A DNA stretch of 64,000 nucleotides, taken from NCBI GenBank assembly GCA_942491525.1, contig CALOBW010000033.1:248001-312000 (forward strand), read 5' to 3'. Source of the DNA: CAYWBU01 sp942491525 (lineage in GTDB: Bacteria > Desulfobacterota > Desulfomonilia > UBA1062). The notes beneath the pieces are model-generated. The model had not been told where the DNA came from and searched no databases. It was given only the letters and a program-made list of their open reading frames with translations. This document shows, piece after piece, positions 25,895 through 32,973 of this stretch; the stretch's first letter is position 1; each line of letters starts with the position of its first letter. The position numbers were made by a program, and so were the translations under genes.

Positions 25895-26428
25895 ATGTCT
25901 CTCAAAATTACCGGCGGAATTTTCAGATCAAGAATCATCGACTGCCCCAAGCAGGGCGTACGGCCGACCACCAACCGGGTCAAAGAGGCCCTCTTCTCAA
26001 CCATCGGCCAGAACCTCTCCGGCTGCCACGTTCTTGATCTGTTTGCCGGCAGCGGCAACCTCGGTTTTGAAGCCCTGAGCCGCGGCGCCGAGCATATAAC
26101 CTTCGTTGAGAAGAGCCGCAAACATGCCCAGATCATCCGCAAGAACATCCAGGGCCTTGGCGTAACCGACGTGTGCAGTCTGGAAATCCGCGACGCGATC
26201 TCGTTTGCCGAAAGCTGTCAGAAAAAATTTGACCTGATCTTTATGGATCCGCCCTATAACATTGATCTTGTTTCCAAAACCGCCGGCAAGCTGTATAACC
26301 TACTGACAGAGGACGGCATCCTGGTCATCGAGCACTCACCATCCGAAGCAGTTGGGATGCCAGTCTGGAGAAGCCGTTCCTACGGCGACTCCGTGATCAG
26401 CTACATAAGGAGAGAGCCTGATGCATAA
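25895..26428 (+). CDS. rsmD: 16S rRNA (guanine-966-N2)-methyltransferase
   Basis: 177 residues with the Rossmann methyltransferase motif 'VLDLFAGSGNLGFEALSRGA' and the N-methyltransferase catalytic motif DPPY ('LIFMDPPYNID'). It begins 'ITGGIFRSRII', like RsmD. The ATG at 25895 has no Shine-Dalgarno sequence, and the best promoter places the start of transcription about two bases before it, so the mRNA may be leaderless. It overlaps coaD by 8 bp, the common rsmD-coaD arrangement. Confidence 0.93.
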   Translation: MSLKITGGIFRSRIIDCPKQGVRPTTNRVKEALFSTIGQNLSGCHVLDLFAGSGNLGFEALSRGAEHITFVEKSRKHAQIIRKNIQGLGVTDVCSLEIRDAISFAESCQKKFDLIFMDPPYNIDLVSKTAGKLYNLLTEDGILVIEHSPSEAVGMPVWRSRSYGDSVISYIRREPDA

Positions 26429-26915
26429 AGTTGCCGTTTGCCCCGGATCATTCGACCCCATAACCAATGGACACATCGACATCGCCCAACGCGCCCTGGG
26501 GGTTTTTGATCAAGTTATCATCGCGGTGGGACACAATCCGGATAAGAAGAGCCTCTTCACCACCGAGGAGAAGGTCGCCATGATCCAAGCGTCTGTTGTG
26601 GATGAGCCGCGCATCCAGGTTGAAAGTTTCGAGGGACTTTTAGTGGATTACTGCCAGGAAGTTGAAGCCCATGCCATTGTCAGAGGCCTGAGAGCCATTG
26701 CCGATTTTGAGATGGAACTTCAGCTGGCCCTCATGAATCGCAAACTCTCCAAAGACATCGAAACCCTCTTTCTGATGACCAGCTACCGTTACCTCTTCGT
26801 CAGTTCATCCATCATCAAAGCCACCGCCTCGGCCGGAGGCTCAGTGGCAGGCCTGGTGCCCGAGCCGGTCTTCCAGGAGCTGCAGCGAAAATTCCCGCGC
26901 ATGAAACGCAAGTAG
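26421..26915 (+). CDS. coaD: Phosphopantetheine adenylyltransferase
   Basis: 164 residues, the usual CoaD length. The nucleotidyltransferase motif 'PGSFDPITNGHIDI' includes the TxGH signature (TNGH). 'VRGLRAIADFEMELQLALMN' and 'SSSIIKATASAGGSV' are family hallmarks. It adenylates 4'-phosphopantetheine in coenzyme A synthesis. GGAGAG at the end of rsmD provides its ribosome site. Confidence 0.96.
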   Translation: MHKVAVCPGSFDPITNGHIDIAQRALGVFDQVIIAVGHNPDKKSLFTTEEKVAMIQASVVDEPRIQVESFEGLLVDYCQEVEAHAIVRGLRAIADFEMELQLALMNRKLSKDIETLFLMTSYRYLFVSSSIIKATASAGGSVAGLVPEPVFQELQRKFPRMKRK

Positions 26916-26918
26916 GTA

Positions 26919-26938
26919 GCGCCGAACGTATTCGGCGC
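26919..26938. other. Convergent hairpin without T-run
   Basis: GCGCCGAA-CGTA-TTCGGCGC is an 8-bp perfect stem between the convergent coaD and glycerate kinase genes. No T-run is present on either strand. It probably protects or terminates both messages weakly. Confidence 0.55.
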
Positions 26939-26947
26939 CGCCATATC

Positions 26948-28276
26948 TCATGCGATCAGAGCGAGCCTTATGTCCATCACATTGGTCAGCGTCGGTCCGG
27001 TCTTAATCAAGTCACCGGCTGCCTCCAGGTAGTGATAGGCATCATTATCAGCCAGATAAACACCAAGCTCCATACCCTGATCACGTCCGCGCTGGGCAGA
27101 GTATGGATCAGCCAGTCCGCCGGCAGCATCAGTCGGCCCATCGGTTCCATCAGTTCCGCCACTCAGCATGACGATATTATCTTCTGAGCCATCCAGATAT
27201 TGTCCGCATACCAGGGCGTATTCCTGATTGCGTCCCCCGAGCCCTTTGCCCTTGATGACAACCGTGGTCTCGCCGCCGGATATTATACACGCCGGAGATT
27301 CAATCGGATTGGCGCTGCGCACCACCTCGCGCGCAATGGCACAGTGGGCCCTGGCAATCTCGGTTGTGTCGCCCTCAATCATGGATGAGAGAATCAGACT
27401 GCCATAACCAAGCTCCCTGGCCTTGTTCTGCGCCGCCTGGCAGGCAATTATGTTGCTGCCCACAATCAAGTTGACAACCTTGGCAAAGATGTCACCATTA
27501 TCATGACCGTCACCACTGGCGGCCTTCCCGCGCAGATAATCCATCACGGCCACAGGCATTCGATCGCCGACGCCATAACCATCGATAATACCGAGGGCGT
27601 CACTGTAACTGGAACTGTCAGGCACAAATGGTCCCGAGGCGATCACATCCATGTCATCACCCACCACATCAGAAAGCATCAGGTTGATAACCGTGGCCGG
27701 ATAGGCCGATGCGGCCATGCCGCCGCCCTTGGTGGAGGAGAGGTGCTTGCGAATGGAGTTAATCTCATGAATGGTAGCGCCGCACCCCAAGAGAACCTGG
27801 GTTACGCGCTGCTTATCATCCAGCGAGAGCCCCTCAACCGGCTGCGGCAGAAGGGCGGAACCGCCACCCGAGATGAGCGAAATCACAAGATCTTCTGCAC
27901 CGAGCCCCTTGAGCATTGAGGTTATTTCAGCGGTTCCCTTCAATCCGGCGTCATCCGGCAACGGATGGGCGGCTTCAACGGTGCGCACCCGCTGCAGATC
28001 AGCAGTGTGACCATACTTAACAACCACAAGGCCGTCACTGATGCGTTCAGCCAGAATTTCTTCTACCGCCACAGCCATAGCGGCCGAAGCTTTACCGCCG
28101 CCGACCACAACAATCTTTTTGAACAGTGAGAGGTCAAATGTGGCATCGGCCACCCTGAGCAGACTGCCTTCAAGGCTGAGCGCATTCAAAACTGCATTCT
28201 GTGGATTCACGGCGGCAATCGAGGCCTTGAAAATTTCCAGCGCATCAGCTCTCATCTCTTGAATATTTTTTACCAT
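26948..28276 (-). CDS. Glycerate 2-kinase (MOFRL/GckA family)
   Basis: 442 residues. GAGGAGGGTTGG precedes the ATG. The N-terminal kinase domain has 'VVGGGKASAAMA' and 'LISGGGSALLPQPV' and the family segment 'INSIRKHLSSTKGGG'. The C-terminal MOFRL domain carries 'KGKGLGGRNQEYAL' and 'LSGGTDGTDGPTDAAGG'. It phosphorylates D-glycerate to 2-phosphoglycerate; older annotations call it hydroxypyruvate reductase (TtuD). It stands alone between coaD (convergent) and fliS (divergent). Confidence 0.92.
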   Translation of the reverse strand: MVKNIQEMRADALEIFKASIAAVNPQNAVLNALSLEGSLLRVADATFDLSLFKKIVVVGGGKASAAMAVAVEEILAERISDGLVVVKYGHTADLQRVRTVEAAHPLPDDAGLKGTAEITSMLKGLGAEDLVISLISGGGSALLPQPVEGLSLDDKQRVTQVLLGCGATIHEINSIRKHLSSTKGGGMAASAYPATVINLMLSDVVGDDMDVIASGPFVPDSSSYSDALGIIDGYGVGDRMPVAVMDYLRGKAASGDGHDNGDIFAKVVNLIVGSNIIACQAAQNKARELGYGSLILSSMIEGDTTEIARAHCAIAREVVRSANPIESPACIISGGETTVVIKGKGLGGRNQEYALVCGQYLDGSEDNIVMLSGGTDGTDGPTDAAGGLADPYSAQRGRDQGMELGVYLADNDAYHYLEAAGDLIKTGPTLTNVMDIRLALIA

Positions 28277-28362
28277 CCAACCCTCCTCAATGTTAACCTT
28301 TTGATTTGTTTTATGATAGTTCTATCGCCCTTTATTAATCAAAAGATAACAGCTAATTTAAC

Positions 28363-28390
28363 TAAAGGAATAGAATCACAACTCCGATAT
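28363..28390 (+). promoter_or_regulatory. Candidate sigma-28 (FliA) promoter of fliS
   Basis: TAAAGGAA-N12-TCCGATAT resembles the flagellar consensus TAAAGTTT-N11-GCCGATAA with one extra base of spacing. It lies 36 bp upstream of the fliS ATG, as expected for a late flagellar gene. Confidence 0.5.
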
Positions 28391-28426
28391 ATGAATCAGT
28401 ACTATAGTTGGGGGTATAGTTTCGCC

Positions 28427-28792
28427 ATGAACGTTAGCGGATACCAAGCATACAAGAAGGCACAAGTTCAAACGGCCGATCAGGGCAAGTTAATTCTGAT
28501 GTGTTATGACGGTGCAATTAATTTCTTAAAACAGGCCAAACTAAACATGCAGGACAACAAAGAGTCCGGCACCTTACTTAACAAAGCCCAAAACATTATC
28601 TGGGAGCTGACCAACAGTCTCAACCATGATGCCGGCGAGATTGCCTACAATCTGGACGCGCTTTACAACTACATGATCCGCAGGATCATTGATGCTGAAT
28701 ACCAGAACAGCACCGACGCCATAGATGAGGTTATTCAGCACCTCTGCGAGATCAAGGAATCATGGGAAACGATTATTCTAAAGACCAGATAG
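28427..28792 (+). CDS. fliS: Flagellin export chaperone FliS
   Basis: 121 residues from the ATG at 28427 (MNVSGYQAYKKAQ); longer in-frame extensions upstream do not resemble the family and would overlap the promoter. FliS features are 'YQAYKKAQVQTADQGKLILMCYDGAINFL' near the N-terminus and 'IAYNLDALYNYMIRRIIDA' later. It binds flagellin in the cytoplasm and keeps it unfolded for export. The next gene overlaps its 3' end by 31 bp. No other flagellar gene is in the window. Confidence 0.9.
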   Translation: MNVSGYQAYKKAQVQTADQGKLILMCYDGAINFLKQAKLNMQDNKESGTLLNKAQNIIWELTNSLNHDAGEIAYNLDALYNYMIRRIIDAEYQNSTDAIDEVIQHLCEIKESWETIILKTR

Positions 28793-29130
28793 ACCAGCTG
28801 ATCAGGGATTGGCGAAGGCTGATTGATCTTGAGATCAAGGCCCTTAAGGACAGCGATCTTGAAATGCTGGAGAAATCCATTGATCGCAGCATCTACTTTC
28901 AAGATTCCCTGGACAGCATCCTCAAGCCCGGCAAAACTGCCCTGACCATTGAGCAGATTAACCGACTCAAAGAGATCCAGGAAATTCAAGCCAATCTTGC
29001 CACTGAAATCACCAAAGGGCGTGACATGATTGCCGAGAAGATCGCAAAACTTAAAAGCTCCAGAGCATCCATCGGCGGCTACAAACAAAACAAATCGCGC
29101 AAACCGCGTTTCTTCAGCCAGAAAACTTAA
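28762..29130 (+). CDS. FliT-like flagellar chaperone candidate
   Basis: 122 residues, nearly all helical with coiled-coil stretches ('DQLIRDWRRLIDLEIKALKDSDLEMLEKSID', 'INRLKEIQEIQANLATEITKG') and a basic C-terminal tail. Position right after fliS, length and helical character fit FliT/FlgN-type chaperones. Sequence similarity is not strong enough for a firm name. Its start lies within fliS, implying coupled translation. Confidence 0.65.
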   Translation: MGNDYSKDQIDQLIRDWRRLIDLEIKALKDSDLEMLEKSIDRSIYFQDSLDSILKPGKTALTIEQINRLKEIQEIQANLATEITKGRDMIAEKIAKLKSSRASIGGYKQNKSRKPRFFSQKT

Positions 29131-29175
29131 CTTAGCGCACATAACACACCATTCACGGGCACTTAAATCAGACAG

Positions 29176-29204
29176 TTGACACATACTGTGATTTCTCCTA
29201 GTCT
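29176..29204 (+). promoter_or_regulatory. Candidate maf promoter
   Basis: TTGACA (29176-29181), 17 bp, TAGTCT (29199-29204). The predicted transcription start is within one or two bases of the maf ATG at 29213. No Shine-Dalgarno sequence lies in front of that ATG. Confidence 0.45.
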
Positions 29205-29212
29205 GCCTCGAT

Positions 29213-29788
29213 ATGCAGATAATACTGGCCTCAGCATCCCCTCGTAGAAAGGATCTCCTCGCCCAGATCGGGCTTAATTTTGAGATCATTATTCCTCAGG
29301 TGGATGAGTCATGTCTTGATGACGAACTTCCCATCGATTTCGTAAAACGACTCAGTCTCGATAAGGCCAATGCCGTTAACAAAAAACACCCAGACGCAAC
29401 CATCATCGCCGCCGACACGGCAGTTGTGGTTGATCAACACATTCTCGGCAAACCCGCCAATCACGATGAGGCATTCAACTACCTGCAGCTTCTGAAAAAC
29501 AGGGGACATCAGGTATACACCGGCTACTCAATCCTCAATACACAGAGTCAGACTGCAATCACCCGCGCAATCTGCACGGATGTTTATTTCAGAGATCTTT
29601 CAGATGATGAAATTAACTGGTATATTGCAACCGGTGAACCTTTTGACAAAGCCGGGGCCTATGCGATACAGGGAATCGCAGGAGCATTTATCACTCACAT
29701 CAGCGGGTCACACACCAATGTGATCGGCCTGCCTTTGGCCGAGGTCTACAGTGATCTAAAAAGCTTAGGGTTACACCTGAGAGATTAA
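29213..29788 (+). CDS. Maf-family nucleoside triphosphate pyrophosphatase
   Basis: 191 residues beginning with the Maf signature 'IILASASPRRKDLLAQIG'. Also conserved are 'IIAADTAVVVDQHILGKP', 'GHQVYTGYSI' and 'GAYAIQGIAGAFI'. Maf proteins hydrolyse dTTP/UTP or modified nucleotides, cleansing the pool. The ATG has no ribosome binding site and sits close to a predicted transcription start, so the mRNA may be leaderless. glpK follows 20 bp downstream. Confidence 0.92.
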   Translation: MQIILASASPRRKDLLAQIGLNFEIIIPQVDESCLDDELPIDFVKRLSLDKANAVNKKHPDATIIAADTAVVVDQHILGKPANHDEAFNYLQLLKNRGHQVYTGYSILNTQSQTAITRAICTDVYFRDLSDDEINWYIATGEPFDKAGAYAIQGIAGAFITHISGSHTNVIGLPLAEVYSDLKSLGLHLRD

Positions 29789-29808
29789 TACATAAAAGGG
29801 GGAGATTT

Positions 29809-31296
29809 ATGGAAAAGTACATCATGGCAATTGATGAAGGCACTACGGGTACCCGCGTTCTGATCGTGGACAAAGAGGCCCGTATTGTTGCCTCAGCATA
29901 TTCTGAATTCCCGCAGATCTATCCGCAGCCCGGCTGGGTAGAGCACAATGCCGAGATAATTTGGGCTACCACCCTGGAGCAGATGAAAGAGGCCCTCAAT
30001 GAGGCCAACATCAAGGCCAGACAGATTGAGGGCATCGGCATCACCAACCAGCGCGAAACCTGCCTGCTTTGGGACCGCAAAACCCTTCAGCCAGTACATC
30101 ACGCCATCGTCTGGCAGTGCCGCCGCTCGGCCGGCATCTGTGAACAGATCAAAGCTGATGGCCACGCAGAGCTGTTTAAAGAGAAGACCGGCCTGGTGGT
30201 GGACGCCTACTTCTCCGGCACCAAGATCAAGTGGCTCTTCGACAATAATCCAAAACTGTTGGAGCGCGCCAAAGCCGGCAAACTGGCCTTCGGCACCATC
30301 GACACCTGGCTGATAGCCAAACTTTCCAAAGGCAAAGTCCATGTCACCGACCATACAAACGCCTCACGCACGTTGATGTACAATATCCACGATAAGTGCT
30401 GGGACGATGAACTGCTTGACATCCTCGGCATCCCCAAGGAGATCCTGCCCGAAGTTGTCGACTCGGCCGGCATCGCAGGCCATGCCGATGCAAGCGTACT
30501 GGGCGCCAAGATCCCGATTGCCGGTATCGCCGGCGACCAGCAGGCCGCCCTCTTCGGCCAGGGCTGTTTTGAGCCCGGCCAGGCCAAGAACTCCTACGGC
30601 ACCGGCTGCTTCCTGCTGCGCAACATCGGTAAGAACAAAGTTGACCCCAAAGGTGGCCTGCTGCTGACGCTGGCCTGTGATGCAGAGGGCAAGCCCTGCT
30701 ACGCCCTGGAAGGCTCAGTCTTCATGGCCGGCGCCATCATCCAGTGGCTGCGTGACGGTCTTGGGATTATCACCAACGCAAAAGAGACCGACATGATTGC
30801 AAAAAGCGTCAAGGACTCCGGCGGAGTATACATGGTTCCGGCTTTTGCCGGCCTGGGCGCGCCCTACTGGGACATGCACGCCAGAGGCGCCATCCAGGGT
30901 CTGACCCGCAGCTCGACCAGGGCCCACATCGTACGTGCCGCCCTCGAGGGTATCGCCTACCAGGTTAAAGACCTCATGGGTGCCTTCCTGGATACAACCG
31001 GCAGAGCCTGTACCGAGCTGCGAGTCGACGGCGGCGTCTGCCGCAACGACTTCCTGATGCAGTTCCAGGCCGACATCCTGGGCTTCGCGGTTGACCGCGC
31101 CGAGCAGATCGAATCCACCGGCGTCGGCGCAGCCTTCCTGGCCGGCATTGCCACCGGTTTCTGGCAGCCGGGCGAAGAGATTTCCAACCTGCGCCGCAGC
31201 GCCAAGCACTTCAACCCGACCATCGGCGAAGCCGAGCGCTCCTCCCTCTATGACGGCTGGGGCAAAGCCGTCAGACGAGTCAAAAGCGACTTCTAG
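29809..31296 (+). CDS. glpK: Glycerol kinase
   Basis: 495 residues; AAGGGGGAG lies 5 bases before the ATG. FGGY kinase motifs: 'AIDEGTTGTRVLIVD' (phosphate 1), 'GITNQRETCLLWDRKT', 'GIAGDQQAALFGQGCF' and 'DGGVCRNDFLMQFQADILG'. It phosphorylates glycerol to sn-glycerol 3-phosphate. No glpF or glpD is nearby. The mlaE-like permease gene starts 3 bp after its stop, so they share a message. Confidence 0.95.
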   Translation: MEKYIMAIDEGTTGTRVLIVDKEARIVASAYSEFPQIYPQPGWVEHNAEIIWATTLEQMKEALNEANIKARQIEGIGITNQRETCLLWDRKTLQPVHHAIVWQCRRSAGICEQIKADGHAELFKEKTGLVVDAYFSGTKIKWLFDNNPKLLERAKAGKLAFGTIDTWLIAKLSKGKVHVTDHTNASRTLMYNIHDKCWDDELLDILGIPKEILPEVVDSAGIAGHADASVLGAKIPIAGIAGDQQAALFGQGCFEPGQAKNSYGTGCFLLRNIGKNKVDPKGGLLLTLACDAEGKPCYALEGSVFMAGAIIQWLRDGLGIITNAKETDMIAKSVKDSGGVYMVPAFAGLGAPYWDMHARGAIQGLTRSSTRAHIVRAALEGIAYQVKDLMGAFLDTTGRACTELRVDGGVCRNDFLMQFQADILGFAVDRAEQIESTGVGAAFLAGIATGFWQPGEEISNLRRSAKHFNPTIGEAERSSLYDGWGKAVRRVKSDF

Positions 31297-31299
31297 ACT

Positions 31300-32070
31300 A
31301 TGAATTTCTTCAGATATGTCGGAGGCCTGACCATTACCCTCATCGAGGAGCTGGGGGCCTTCGGCATATTCTGTTACCAGACCCTCTTCTGGCTGATCAG
31401 AAAACCATTCTACATCCGCGAATTCTTCAAACAGCTGACCTTCATCGGCATCGGCTCCACTGCCGTTGTGATGCTGACCGGCATCTTTACCGGCATGGTG
31501 CTGGCCCTGCAGATGGACTATGGCTTTGGACTTTTCGGCGCCGAAGCGCTGGTGGGCTCGACCACCGCCCTGGGACTCCTCAGAGAGCTGGGACCGGTTC
31601 TGGCGGCCCTGATGGTGACTGCCCGCGCCGGAAGCGCCATGACCGCCGAACTGGGTACGATGCGCGTCACCGAACAGATCGATGCCATGACCGTCATGGG
31701 GGTCAATCCCTTCCAGTATCTGATCATTCCCCGTATCCTGGCCAGCATCATCATGATGCCGCTGTTGACCATCGTCTTTGACTGCGTCGGCATGATCGGA
31801 TCATACTTTGTCGGCGTGCACCTGCTGCGCATTGACGCCGGTCTCTACGGCGCCAAGATCCTGGCCTACGTCGACTATGAAGATCTCTTCTCCGGCCTGA
31901 TCAAGGCTGGCTACTTCGGGGCGATTCTCTCCACGGTCGGCTGCTACAAGGGCTATACCACGGCGGGAGGCGCAGAAGGTGTCGGCCAGGCCACCACCTA
32001 CTCAGTTGTCATATCCTCGGTTACAATTCTGGTGGCCGACTACATACTGACGGCCCTGATGTTCAGCTAG
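31300..32070 (+). CDS. mlaE: MlaE-family ABC transporter permease (phospholipid trafficking)
   Basis: 256 residues with five to six membrane segments. Family motifs are 'FTGMVLALQMDYGFGLFGAEALVG', 'RELGPVLAALMVTARAGSAMTAELGTMRVTEQIDA' and 'GVNPFQYLIIPRILAS'. MlaE works with ATPase MlaF and substrate protein MlaD to move lipids between the membranes. Neither partner is encoded here; the gene instead directly follows glpK. Its stop overlaps the stop of the convergent endonuclease-family gene by 4 bp. Confidence 0.9.
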   Translation: MNFFRYVGGLTITLIEELGAFGIFCYQTLFWLIRKPFYIREFFKQLTFIGIGSTAVVMLTGIFTGMVLALQMDYGFGLFGAEALVGSTTALGLLRELGPVLAALMVTARAGSAMTAELGTMRVTEQIDAMTVMGVNPFQYLIIPRILASIIMMPLLTIVFDCVGMIGSYFVGVHLLRIDAGLYGAKILAYVDYEDLFSGLIKAGYFGAILSTVGCYKGYTTAGGAEGVGQATTYSVVISSVTILVADYILTALMFS

Positions 32071-32879
32071 CGCCTACGACCGCACAGCTGCAAATCCTGC
32101 GGCAGATAGATCTCCATTGACAGCGGCAGATGGTCAGAGAAAGTGCTGTCCAGCACGGTTGCATCCTTGATTCTGATTGATGGCGAGACCAGTATATGAT
32201 CAAGGCGCTTACGGGGTTTCCAGCTCGGATAGGTCGGCAGTTCGCATAGCGGCGTCTGTAGCCCGCCGCTGTCACGCAGCACCTGGAACTCGGCACTCTC
32301 CGGCGAACAGTTCATGTCACCCATCACAATCACATGCTGATACTCCTGCAGCAGGTCCACGATATACTCCATCTGCTGCATGCGACCGCGCCTGCCCAAT
32401 GCCAGATGCACCAAAACAAGCACAAGGGGATTCTCATAGCCAAAGAGACTGATCAATGCCCCCCGCCCGGGCAGCCAGCCCGGCAGAGCCTGCCGGTAGG
32501 TCTGGGTAGAACGGACCTTGCTCAACAGCCCGAGGCTGTGGCGGGCCATGTTGCCAATGTTACGATTGGTTCTGTCGGCCCAGTAGGGAAAGCCGGCGTG
32601 CAGAGCAAGGTACTCGGTCTGATTGATGAAACCGCTGCGCAGGGAGCCGCTGTCCAGCTCCTGCAGGCCGACAATATCATAATCACGGATCAAGCCGGCA
32701 ATGCCGCGCAGGTTGGTTTCACGGGCGGCATGGGGCAGCACATACTTCCAGCTGTGAGTCACATAATGGTGGTGGTGGGCGGTGGTGATTCCCACCTGCA
32801 CGTTGTAGCTTAACAGTTTGAGAGTCTTCAGGTCACTGCTGGTCTTATCATAAAATTTTGAAATCTGATTAATATTCAA
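32067..32879 (-). CDS. Endonuclease/exonuclease/phosphatase family protein
   Basis: 270 residues without a clear signal peptide. The metal and catalytic positions of the family are present: 'LLSYNVQVG' (Asn), 'VGLQELDSG' (Glu), 'VIVMGDMNCSPES' (Asp-x-Asn), 'RLDHILVS' and 'FSDHLPLSMEI' (His). Such enzymes cleave phosphodiesters in nucleic acids, or phospholipid/inositol phosphates. A His-rich run 'TAHHHHYVTHSW' follows the first motif. It stands alone. Confidence 0.82.
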   Translation of the reverse strand: MNINQISKFYDKTSSDLKTLKLLSYNVQVGITTAHHHHYVTHSWKYVLPHAARETNLRGIAGLIRDYDIVGLQELDSGSLRSGFINQTEYLALHAGFPYWADRTNRNIGNMARHSLGLLSKVRSTQTYRQALPGWLPGRGALISLFGYENPLVLVLVHLALGRRGRMQQMEYIVDLLQEYQHVIVMGDMNCSPESAEFQVLRDSGGLQTPLCELPTYPSWKPRKRLDHILVSPSIRIKDATVLDSTFSDHLPLSMEIYLPQDLQLCGRRR

Positions 32880-32942
32880 GCGCGCCCCCTGTTACACTGA
32901 TATAAGATTTGATACACGCTCAAAAAGTTGGGTTCATGAATT

Positions 32943-32973
32943 GGAGGCGGGCCAGGGCCCGCCTCCGTTTTTT
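32943..32973 (+). terminator. GC-rich hairpin with plus-strand T-run
   Basis: GGAGGCGGGC-CAGG-GCCCGCCTCC followed by GTTTTTT on the plus strand. On the minus strand it lies just after the RND pump stop, without a T-run on that side. It may end pump transcription and also plus-strand transcripts running on from glpK-mlaE. Confidence 0.75.

Noticed and set aside
28259..28426. N-terminal extension of FliS
   Set aside because: The extra residues are not FliS-like and would overlap the sigma-28-type promoter and the start of the divergent kinase gene.
32808..32860. His-rich region of the endonuclease-family gene as a frameshift sign
   Set aside because: The HHHH run lies within one continuous frame with all catalytic motifs in order, so no frameshift is needed.
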